From positions 1 through 29,178 of the forward strand of contig MERE01000158.1 of the NCBI GenBank assembly GCA_001771975.1: a stretch of DNA of 29,178 nt, in the 5' to 3' direction. This DNA comes from Betaproteobacteria bacterium RIFCSPLOWO2_02_FULL_68_150. GTDB lineage: Bacteria; Pseudomonadota; Gammaproteobacteria; Burkholderiales; SG8-39. The translations under genes and the position numbers were made by a program. Positions 14,316-21,469 of the stretch are shown here, piece by piece (the stretch's first letter is position 1; each line of letters begins with the position of its first letter). The notes beneath the pieces are model-generated. The model did not search any database, was not told the DNA's origin, and was given only the letters and a program-made list of their open reading frames with translations.

Positions 14316-16004
14316 TCAGGCGTCCGAGCGGCGCATCGCGGCTGCGCCGCCGCCCTCGCCGTCGCCGCGGCAGATCGGCTCGGCGAGGCGGGCCGGCACC
14401 GGCAGGCCGAGCAGCCGGTAGAGATGCGCGAGCTTCGCCCGGAACAGGTGGTCGAAGGCAAGGATCGCCGGTGACGGACTGCCGTCCTGCAGCCACCAGA
14501 ACCAGTCCGAGCCCTCGCAATCGGAAAGCTGGCGCCGTGCCGCGTCCTGCGCCGCGGTGGAAAGCCGGCCGCTCGCAATGACGAGATCGAACGATTGCTT
14601 GGCGCTGCACAGCAGATCCCAGGCGCGGTTCTTGGCAGGGGTGCCGATCCAGGTGAGCAGATTCCCCTGCACCCAGCTTCCGGCCTTGAGTGCGGGGAGC
14701 GTTCTGCGCGCCGCCGTAGCAGGCTGCCCGAGGTAGCCGCTGAATGTCCAGGTACGAATCGCGGAGTGCGCGCGCAGGCCCTGGTACAGGTCGGAGAGAA
14801 AGTAAAAGCCGTTGTAGGGAAAGTGTTCCCACGCGTTCTCGCCGTCCAGGATCACGGCGACGAGCGGAGTTTCCTCCTGCGGCGACTCGCGGGCGATGCG
14901 CTCCAGCTCGCCGATCAGGTTGCTGGCGGCGTCGCGGCCGTGCCAGTGCCGGTACTCGAATCCGATCAGGTCGGAGAGCCGGTCGTCGCGAAAGAACACC
15001 ACCGGGGACGTAGCGTCGGCGCGGTACGCGTGGTAGAGATCGCGCCCGCGATCGTAGCCGCCCTGCTCGCGCAGGCTGATGGCGAGAACACCTTCGCCGC
15101 TCGCCACCCAGCGCACGCCGCGCTCCCCGAGCTGGCGCAGGAAGGCGAGCGAGATCGCGCCCTCGGCGGGCCACATCCCCCGGGCCGGCTCGCCGAAGCG
15201 CGCGGCGTGGTCCGCGAGCGCGACGTCGATTTGCGCCCCGAGGCGCGCGATGCCGCCGGGATATCTGCCGAATTCGGGCAGCGGAGCCTGCGGCGTTGCC
15301 TCGTGCAGGGCGTGGAAATCCAGCAGCAGGGGGGCGATCGGATGGTGCTGCGGCGTGGTGGATAGTTCCACCCGGCCCGATTCAGCCAGCCGGCGGTAGC
15401 GCGGCACGATGGCACGCACCAGGGCGCCGATCTCGGCCAGCAACGCCGCGCGGTCGGCGTGGGTAAAGTCGGCGCCCTCGCTCATCAGCCGCGCCACGAC
15501 CTCCGACTCGCGCCGCACCGTCTCGCCGGTCCACGCCAGGTGATACCAGGTCACGAGATCGTAGAAGTAGTGGTCAGCCAGATAGCCGATGCCCTCGGGC
15601 CCCTGCGACAGCGCGGCGCGCTGCACTTCCGCGAGCTGCCGGTAGGGCGGAAAGGGCTCGACCATGCTGTGGTGGTCGGCGTGAAAGCATTGCGCGAGCG
15701 CGTGCTGCCGCTCGACGCTGGTGAGCGGCGTGGTCTCCTCGCGCGCCAGCAGCCGCAGCAGCGGATCGCGCAGCACGCCGCTCGCGAACTGCGCGCCGTA
15801 ATCCTCCAGCTGATCGAGCAGCACCGGCGCGAGGTTGACCACGGCGCACACCTCGTGGCGCTCGAGATGCCACGCCATGTCGGCGTAGTCCTTGATGGCG
15901 TGCAGATAGACCCACGGCAGGGTGAACTCTCCGCTCGCGTGGTCGCGGTAATCCGGCTGGTGCATGTGCCACAGCAGCACCAGGTCCAGGCGGCGCGCGC
16001 TCAT
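14316..16004 (-). CDS. GH57 glycoside hydrolase (alpha-glucan active)
   Basis: A 562-residue glycoside hydrolase family 57 protein. The N-terminal motif is LLWHMHQPDYRD, the nucleophile Glu281 is in MWPAEGAIS, and the acid/base Asp387 is in VILDGENAWEHF, with a WFWWLQD segment near the C-terminus. This is the amylase/amylopullulanase-like GH57 subgroup common beside bacterial glycogen genes. The exact specificity (alpha-amylase, debranching or branching) cannot be read. There is no signal peptide, so it acts on intracellular glucan. The ATG at 16004 overlaps the glgC stop (ATGA). The frame continues upstream to 16529, but that is a shadow of glgC. The context of glgC upstream and a 4-alpha-glucanotransferase downstream supports glycogen or maltodextrin turnover. 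Confidence 0.9.
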   Translation of the reverse strand: MSARRLDLVLLWHMHQPDYRDHASGEFTLPWVYLHAIKDYADMAWHLERHEVCAVVNLAPVLLDQLEDYGAQFASGVLRDPLLRLLAREETTPLTSVERQHALAQCFHADHHSMVEPFPPYRQLAEVQRAALSQGPEGIGYLADHYFYDLVTWYHLAWTGETVRRESEVVARLMSEGADFTHADRAALLAEIGALVRAIVPRYRRLAESGRVELSTTPQHHPIAPLLLDFHALHEATPQAPLPEFGRYPGGIARLGAQIDVALADHAARFGEPARGMWPAEGAISLAFLRQLGERGVRWVASGEGVLAISLREQGGYDRGRDLYHAYRADATSPVVFFRDDRLSDLIGFEYRHWHGRDAASNLIGELERIARESPQEETPLVAVILDGENAWEHFPYNGFYFLSDLYQGLRAHSAIRTWTFSGYLGQPATAARRTLPALKAGSWVQGNLLTWIGTPAKNRAWDLLCSAKQSFDLVIASGRLSTAAQDAARRQLSDCEGSDWFWWLQDGSPSPAILAFDHLFRAKLAHLYRLLGLPVPARLAEPICRGDGEGGGAAAMRRSDA

Positions 16005-17320
16005 CGCAGGTGATGCACCTGTTGCCCGAGCATCTCCGGGGTCACCAGCGTCACGCCGCGGTCGGTGACGTGAAAGCGCCTGCGATCCTCCGCGGCGTCG
16101 CAGCCGATGCGCGTGCCCTGGGCGAGGCGGCAGTGCTTGTCGATCACAGCACGGCGGATCTCGCAGTGCCGTCCGATGTCGACGTTGGGCAGGATCACCG
16201 ACGCCTCGATCATGCAATAGCTGTGCACGTGCACGTTGGAAAACAGCAGCGAGCGGCGCACCGTGGAACCGCTGATGATGTCGCCGCCGGAAACCATCGA
16301 ATCGATCGCGATGCCGCGCCGGCCCTCGTCGTCGAACACGAATTTCGCCGGCGGCAGCTGCTCCTGGTAGGTCCAGATCGGCCACTCGCTGTCGTACAGG
16401 TTGAGATCGGGCGTGACCTGCACGAGGTCGAGATTCGCCTCCCAGAAGGCATCCACCGTGCCGACGTCCCGCCAGTAGGGCACGCCGCGCGCCATGTTGA
16501 CGCAGGAATCGGCGAAGCGGTGCGCGCATACGCGGTAGCCGCGCGCGACCACCCAGGGAATCACGTCGCGGCCGAAATCGTGGCCCGAACCCGCGTCGTC
16601 CGCGTCGCGGATCACCTGTTCGTAGAGAAACGCGGCATTGAACACGTACACGCCCATGCTGGCGAGTGCGACGTCGCCGCGGCCCGGCATCGGCGCCGGT
16701 TCGGACGGCTTCTCATGAAAGGCGACGACGCGCGCGTTCTCGTCCACCGTCATCACGCCCAGCGCTTGCGCCAGTTCGAGCGGCACCTCGACGCAGGCGA
16801 TCGAAAGGTCGGCCTGCCGCGCGACGTGCTCGCTGAGCATGCGTGCGTAGTCCATCTTGTACACATGGTCGCCGGCGAGCACCAGCACGTACTCGAGATC
16901 GCGCCGCCGCATGATGTCCAGGTTCTGGTAGATGGCGTCGGCGGTGCCCAGGTACCACTCGGCGGTCACGCGCTGCTGCGCCGGCAGCAGTTCGATGAAC
17001 TCGCTGAACTGGCCGGCGAGGAACGACCAGCCGCGCTGCACGTGCCGGATCAGGCTCTGCGCCTTGTACTGCGTGCAGATGCCGATGCGCCGGATGCCCG
17101 AGTTGACGCAATTGGAGAGCGTGAAATCGATGATGCGGAATTTGGCGCCGAACGGCACCGCGGGCTTGGCGCGCCAGTCGGTGAGCTGCGCCAGGCGCGC
17201 GCCGCGTCCGCCGGCGAGCACCATGGCGAGCGTCTGGCGCGCCAGGTCGCCGCTGTGCGGCAGGTGCGGCTCGCCGCGGGAGAGGCTGTTGGCCAGAGGC
17301 CCGCGCCCGGTTGCGGTCAC
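16001..17320 (-). CDS. glgC: Glucose-1-phosphate adenylyltransferase
   Basis: A 439-residue ADP-glucose pyrophosphorylase, the committed step of glycogen synthesis (glucose-1-phosphate plus ATP to ADP-glucose). Near residue 35 is the nucleotide-binding AMVLAGGRGARL, then RAKPAVPFGAKFRIIDF and NSGIRRIGICTQYKAQSL, which match bacterial GlgC closely. WYLGTADAIYQN and VLAGDHVYKMDY follow, with FHEKP and the sugar-phosphate segment before the C-terminal left-handed beta-helix (SVILPNVDIGRHCEIRRAVIDKHC). The start is GTG at 17320, chosen because about 30 residues precede the catalytic motif as in E. coli, with a GGAG 7 bases upstream. It is divergent from glgB across 59 bp and heads the operon glgC, GH57, GH57 4-alpha-glucanotransferase. 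Allosteric control by sugar phosphates is expected from the family. Confidence 0.95.
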   Translation of the reverse strand: MTATGRGPLANSLSRGEPHLPHSGDLARQTLAMVLAGGRGARLAQLTDWRAKPAVPFGAKFRIIDFTLSNCVNSGIRRIGICTQYKAQSLIRHVQRGWSFLAGQFSEFIELLPAQQRVTAEWYLGTADAIYQNLDIMRRRDLEYVLVLAGDHVYKMDYARMLSEHVARQADLSIACVEVPLELAQALGVMTVDENARVVAFHEKPSEPAPMPGRGDVALASMGVYVFNAAFLYEQVIRDADDAGSGHDFGRDVIPWVVARGYRVCAHRFADSCVNMARGVPYWRDVGTVDAFWEANLDLVQVTPDLNLYDSEWPIWTYQEQLPPAKFVFDDEGRRGIAIDSMVSGGDIISGSTVRRSLLFSNVHVHSYCMIEASVILPNVDIGRHCEIRRAVIDKHCRLAQGTRIGCDAAEDRRRFHVTDRGVTLVTPEMLGQQVHHLR

Positions 17321-17358
17321 GACACGCTCCGCCCGGCGCCGCGCTGCGCGCGTGCGGC

Positions 17359-17364
17359 TACAAT
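17359..17364 (+). promoter_or_regulatory. -10 hexamer of glgB
   Basis: TACAAT (5 of 6 matches to TATAAT) in the 59-bp glgC-glgB divergent region, 16 bases before the glgB ATG. No convincing -35 is seen 17 bp upstream (GCGCCG). The predicted leader is about 9 bases, with no Shine-Dalgarno. Confidence 0.5.
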
Positions 17365-17379
17365 CGTGCGGCACCCACG

Positions 17380-19563
17380 ATGAGCGAAGCCGCGATCCCG
17401 CTGCTCGACCCGCGCGTGCAGCGCCTGTGCGCGGGGCGCCTGCACGAACCGCACGCCTTTCTCGGTCCGCAGCGCGATGCCGGGGGGCGCCCGGTGGTGC
17501 GCGTGTTCGATCCGCAGGCGCGCGCGGCATGGATCGAAACCTGCGACGGCTGGCGCCAGGCAGCGGCGGCAGGGCCGGCGGGGCTGTTCCTGGTACACGC
17601 CGAAACGCCGCGCCCTTACCGGGTGCGCTTCGAGGGGGAGGGCGGAGCGTTGCGCGAGGCGTTCGACCCGTACTGCTTCGCGCCGGCGATCTCCGATCAC
17701 GACCTGTACCTGTTCAACGCCGGCCAGCTTACCGAAGCCTGGCGTACGCTGGGCGCGCACCCGCTGGCCGTGGAGGGCGTCGCCGGAACGCGTTTCGCGG
17801 TCTGGGCGCCGAATGCCGAGCGCGTCTCGGTGGTGGGCGAGTTCAACCGCTGGGATGGACGTGCGCACCCGATGACGGTGCGCGGCGCGAGCGGGGTGTG
17901 GGAGCTTTTCCTGCCGGGCATCGCGCCGGGCGCGCTGTACAAGTTCGAGATCCGCAACGGCGACACGGGCACGATCCATCTCAAGGCCGATCCGTACGCG
18001 CGCGCCGGCGAGCTGCGCCCCGGGACCGCGTCGCGCGTCGCGGCGCCGTCGGCACATGCCTGGCGCGACGCCGACTGGATGGCGCGGCGCGCGCGCAGCG
18101 ACTGGCTCGGCGCGCCGCTCGCCATCTACGAAGTGCATGCCGGCTCGTGGCGGCGCTGCGCCGACGGTTCGCTCCCCGGCTGGCGCGCGCTCGGCGACGA
18201 GCTGATCGCCTACGCGACCGATCTCGGCTTCACCCACGTCGAGCTGCTGCCGATCACCGAGCACCCCCTGGACGAATCCTGGGGCTACCAGACCACGGGT
18301 TACTTCGCCCCTGCGGCACGCTACGGCGGCGCCGACGAGTTGCGCGAATTCGTCGACCGCTGCCACGCCGCCGGCCTCGGCGCGATCCTCGACTGGGTGC
18401 CCGGCCACTTCCCGACCGACGCCTGGGCGCTGGCGCGCTTCGACGGCAGCGCGCTCTACGAACACGAAGACGCGCGGCTCGGGCTGCATCCGGACTGGGG
18501 AACGCACACCTTCAATTTCGGCCGCAACGAGGCGCGCGCGTTCCTGCTCGCCTCGGCACGCTATTGGCTCTCCGAGTTCCACTTCGACGGCCTGCGCGTG
18601 GATGCCGTCGCTTCGATGCTCTATCTCGATTATTCGCGCGCGCCGGGGCAATGGCTGCCGAACCGCTACGGCGGGCGCGAGAACCTGGAGGCGATCGATT
18701 TCCTGCGCCAGCTGAACGTTCTCCTGCACGCGGAATTCCCCGGCGCGCTGACCATCGCCGAGGAGTCCACCGCCTGGCCGATGGTTTCGCGGCCGACCTA
18801 CGTCGGCGGGCTCGGCTTCTCGATGAAATGGAACATGGGCTGGATGCACGACACGCTGCAGTACATCCGGCGCGATCCGGTTCACCGGCGTTTCCATCAT
18901 GATGAATTGACTTTCGGTCAACTCTACGCCTACACGGAGAATTTCGTGCTGCCTTTCTCGCACGACGAGGTGGTGCACGGCAAGGGTTCGCTGATCGCGA
19001 AAATGCCCGGCGACGCCTGGCAGCAGTTCGCCAACCTGCGGCTGCTGTTCGCCTACCAGATGACTTACCCCGGCAAGAAACTCAACTTCATGGGCAATGA
19101 GTTCGCGCACGGCGCCGAGTGGCACGAGGGGCGCGCCCTCGACTGGGAATTGCTCGACACGCCGTTGCACCGCGGCGTGCAGCGCTGCTTCCGCGACCTG
19201 CAGCGGCTTTACGTCGCCGAGCCGGCGCTGCACCAACTGGATTTCGCGCCGCAGGGATTTGCCTGGATCGACTGCCATGATGCGGACAGTTCCGTCATCT
19301 CCTACGTGCGCCGCGCGCGCGACGGCGCGTTTTTCGTCGTCGTGCTCAATTTCACGCCTCAACCGCGCCCGGCCTACCGCATCGGCGTGCCGCAGGTCGG
19401 GCCTTACCGCGAACTGCTCAACACCGACTCGACGCATTACGGCGGCTCGAACACCGGCAACGGCGGCCTGCTGTACGCGCAAGGCACGCCGTGGATGGGT
19501 CAGCCGGCCTCGCTCGAGCTGACCCTCCCGCCCCTTGCGGGCCTTATCGTCGCGCCGGCCTGA
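17380..19563 (+). CDS. glgB: 1,4-alpha-glucan branching enzyme, GH13
   Basis: A 727-residue glycogen branching enzyme, which makes alpha-1,6 branches. It has the full bacterial layout: an N1 domain (LCAGRLHEPHAFLG...), a CBM48 domain near residues 125-225 (FAVWAPNAERVSVVGEFNRWDG), a GH13 barrel and a C-terminal beta domain. Catalytic features are the nucleophile Asp408 in LRVDAVASM, the acid Glu461/462 in IAEESTAWP, SHDEVVHGKGS, and the NFMGNEFAH segment. Length equals that of E. coli GlgB (about 728). The ATG at 17380 follows a TACAAT hexamer, giving a leader of about 9 bases. It is divergent from glgC and its 3' end overlaps the convergent DUF2934 gene by 20 bp. Together with glgC and glgA it completes the ADP-glucose route of glycogen synthesis. 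Confidence 0.96.
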   Translation: MSEAAIPLLDPRVQRLCAGRLHEPHAFLGPQRDAGGRPVVRVFDPQARAAWIETCDGWRQAAAAGPAGLFLVHAETPRPYRVRFEGEGGALREAFDPYCFAPAISDHDLYLFNAGQLTEAWRTLGAHPLAVEGVAGTRFAVWAPNAERVSVVGEFNRWDGRAHPMTVRGASGVWELFLPGIAPGALYKFEIRNGDTGTIHLKADPYARAGELRPGTASRVAAPSAHAWRDADWMARRARSDWLGAPLAIYEVHAGSWRRCADGSLPGWRALGDELIAYATDLGFTHVELLPITEHPLDESWGYQTTGYFAPAARYGGADELREFVDRCHAAGLGAILDWVPGHFPTDAWALARFDGSALYEHEDARLGLHPDWGTHTFNFGRNEARAFLLASARYWLSEFHFDGLRVDAVASMLYLDYSRAPGQWLPNRYGGRENLEAIDFLRQLNVLLHAEFPGALTIAEESTAWPMVSRPTYVGGLGFSMKWNMGWMHDTLQYIRRDPVHRRFHHDELTFGQLYAYTENFVLPFSHDEVVHGKGSLIAKMPGDAWQQFANLRLLFAYQMTYPGKKLNFMGNEFAHGAEWHEGRALDWELLDTPLHRGVQRCFRDLQRLYVAEPALHQLDFAPQGFAWIDCHDADSSVISYVRRARDGAFFVVVLNFTPQPRPAYRIGVPQVGPYRELLNTDSTHYGGSNTGNGGLLYAQGTPWMGQPASLELTLPPLAGLIVAPA

Positions 19564-19780
19564 GGCCGAGCGTCGCGTCGACTTCGGCCTCGGCTTCGAG
19601 CCAGTCTTGCAGATCCCGGCCGGGGTCGAAGCCGCGTTTTTGCGAGCGGAAATACGCCGCCAGCGCGACCATGCGCGCGCGCTCTTCGGCGGATACCCGC
19701 GACACCGATGTCACGGACTTGACCGCGGCGAGCGGTGTGCCCGGCTGCTTGAGCGGCCCTTTCGTGCGACTCGATCTCAT
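19544..19780 (-). CDS. DUF2934 small protein
   Basis: A 78-residue protein whose middle and C-terminus (SAEERARMVALAAYFRSQKR, followed by GFDPGRDLQDWLEAEAEVD) fit the DUF2934 family, short cytosolic proteins of unknown function that are frequent in environmental proteobacteria. The start is set at the ATG at 19780, because AAGGAGG (ending 6 bases upstream) precedes it perfectly; an upstream in-frame start at 19840 has no such site and lies in the promoter region. The tail overlaps the 3' end of glgB by 20 bp in convergent orientation. A perfect FNR consensus box (19858-19871) lies 84 bp upstream of the ATG on its side, so low-oxygen induction is likely. Function unknown. Confidence 0.85.
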   Translation of the reverse strand: MRSSRTKGPLKQPGTPLAAVKSVTSVSRVSAEERARMVALAAYFRSQKRGFDPGRDLQDWLEAEAEVDATLGLRPARR

Positions 19781-19857
19781 GAAACGCCTCCTTGGACCAA
19801 GGAAGACAATCGCTCCTCCCGCTTGGTTCATAACTAGCACTGCGTTGCATCGCCCTG

Positions 19858-19871
19858 TTGATTTGGATCAA
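19858..19871 (-). promoter_or_regulatory. Perfect FNR/ANR consensus box
   Basis: TTGATTTGGATCAA, an exact match to TTGAT-N4-ATCAA. It lies in the 231-bp region between the DUF2934 gene (minus) and glgA (plus). At the class II distance on the minus side is the AT-rich segment TAGTTATGAA (19836-19827). On the plus side no -10 is seen at that distance; glgA starts 140 bp away and has its own promoter. Confidence 0.75.
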
Positions 19872-19970
19872 GCGCCATGGCAGCGGCGCCCATCAGCGCC
19901 AATCGATCCTCCATGACCACGTATACCGGCATTCGGCGTGCGAGCACGGCGTGTTCGTCATCGAGCTGAT

Positions 19971-19999
19971 TTCACCACGACGACGCGCGCAGGTAAGAT
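19971..19999 (+). promoter_or_regulatory. Sigma-70-type promoter of glgA
   Basis: A -35 TTCACC (19971-19976), a 17-bp spacer and a -10 TAAGAT (19994-19999), each with 4 of 6 matches. The predicted start is near 20006, only 6 bases before the ATG at 20012. Confidence 0.5.
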
Positions 20000-20011
20000 G
20001 CAGCGCGATCC

Positions 20012-21466
20012 ATGCCCGAAGAACCGCTGCGCGTTCTTTTCGCCGCGCCCGAGTGCGCTCCGTTGGTCAAGACGGGCGGCCTCGGCGACGTCTGCGCTTC
20101 GCTGCCCGTGGCGTTGCGCCGTCTGGGCGTCGACGTGCGCCTGATGCTGCCGGCGTATCCGGGGTTCAAAGGCGTCTTGCAGGCGCGGCGCGAAGGCATG
20201 CCGCTGCCTGCGCTGGGAGGATTTCCGGCGGCACAGGTGGTACGCGCGATGCTCCCGGGCGGGCTGCCCGCGTTCCTCGTCGATTGCCCGGCGCTGTACG
20301 AGCGGCCCGGAGGTCCGTATCAGGACGAGCACGGTCGTGACTGGGACGACAACCCGATCCGTTTCGCGCTTCTGGCGCGCGCTGCGGCGCTCGTCGCGAC
20401 GTCGCCGCCGGATTGGCGCGCGCAGCTCGTGCACTGCAACGACTGGCAGACGGCGCTCGCGCCGGCGTATCTTGCGTTCGGCGCAACGCCGCGGCCGGCG
20501 ACCGTGATCACGGTCCACAATCTCGCTTTCCAGGGCATCTTTCCGCCGCCGGTGCTCGCCCGCCTCGGCTTGCCGCCGGAAAGTTTCTCGATCGACGGCG
20601 TCGAGTTCCACGGCCAGGTGTCGTTCCTGAAGGCCGGCCTGCAGTACGCCGACGCGATCACCACCGTGAGCCCGAGCTACGCGCGTGAAATCCGGCAGGC
20701 GCCGCTGGGCTTCGGGCTGGAAGGATTGCTGCAGCGGCGCAGCGCGGTCCTGAGCGGCATTCTGAACGGGATCGATGTCGAGCTGTGGAACCCGGCGACC
20801 GATCCCCTGATCGAGCGCCGCTACGACGCCGCGAACTTGCATCGCAAGACCGACAACAAGGCGGCGCTGCAGGCGTGCACCGGATTGGCGCGCGAGCCCG
20901 CTGTGCCGCTCATCGGCGTCGTCAGCCGGCTGACGCAGCAAAAGGGGCTCGATTTCCTGCTCGAGGCCGCCGCGGGCCTGCTGCGGCTGCCGGCACAGCT
21001 CGTGGTGCTGGGGACGGGGGAGGCGCAGCTCGAATACGCGTTCCGCGAACTGGCGCGCGCGCATCCGCGGCAGGTCAGCGTGACGCTCGCCTTCGACGAG
21101 CCGCTGGCGCATCGGATCGAAGCCGGCGCCGACCTTTTCGCGATGCCGTCGCGCTTCGAGCCCTGCGGCATGAACCAGATGTACAGCCAGCGCTACGGCA
21201 CGATTCCCGTGGTGCGCGCCACCGGAGGGCTGGCGGATTCGGTGATCGACTGCACGCCGACGACGCTGGCGAACGGCAGCGCCAGCGGTTTCCTGTTCGA
21301 GACCGCGAGCGCGCCCGCGCTGCTGGCCGCGATCGAACGTGCGCTCGCCGTCTACCGCGAGCCGGCGCTCTGGCAGCGCCTGCAGCGCCAGGCGATGGCG
21401 CGCGACTTCGGTTGGGACGCGAGCGCGCGCGCCTACGCCGCGCTCTACGCGCGCATCGCGTCGTGA
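20012..21466 (+). CDS. glgA: Glycogen synthase (ADP-glucose), GT5
   Basis: A 484-residue ADP-glucose:glycogen glucosyltransferase. The N-terminal ADP-glucose-binding motif KTGGLGD starts at Lys20, followed by GVDVRLMLPAYPG. HNLAFQGIFPP and LKAGLQYADAITTVSPSYA are the usual GT5 central segments. The C-terminal Rossmann domain holds SRLTQQKGLDFLLEA, the catalytic E-x7-E region MPSRFEPCGMNQMYSQRYGTIP, and VRATGGLADSV. Length is normal (E. coli 477). The ATG at 20012 follows a TTCACC-17-TAAGAT promoter, giving a leader of about 6 bases and no Shine-Dalgarno. The 3' end is 3 bases from the convergent phosphorylase gene, so there is no room for a terminator between them. Confidence 0.96.
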   Translation: MPEEPLRVLFAAPECAPLVKTGGLGDVCASLPVALRRLGVDVRLMLPAYPGFKGVLQARREGMPLPALGGFPAAQVVRAMLPGGLPAFLVDCPALYERPGGPYQDEHGRDWDDNPIRFALLARAAALVATSPPDWRAQLVHCNDWQTALAPAYLAFGATPRPATVITVHNLAFQGIFPPPVLARLGLPPESFSIDGVEFHGQVSFLKAGLQYADAITTVSPSYAREIRQAPLGFGLEGLLQRRSAVLSGILNGIDVELWNPATDPLIERRYDAANLHRKTDNKAALQACTGLAREPAVPLIGVVSRLTQQKGLDFLLEAAAGLLRLPAQLVVLGTGEAQLEYAFRELARAHPRQVSVTLAFDEPLAHRIEAGADLFAMPSRFEPCGMNQMYSQRYGTIPVVRATGGLADSVIDCTPTTLANGSASGFLFETASAPALLAAIERALAVYREPALWQRLQRQAMARDFGWDASARAYAALYARIAS

Positions 21467-21469
21467 CGC

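Noticed and set aside
16010..17383. 457-codon plus-strand open frame opposite glgC
   Set aside because: Shadow of glgC; no motif, and it runs through the divergent promoter region.
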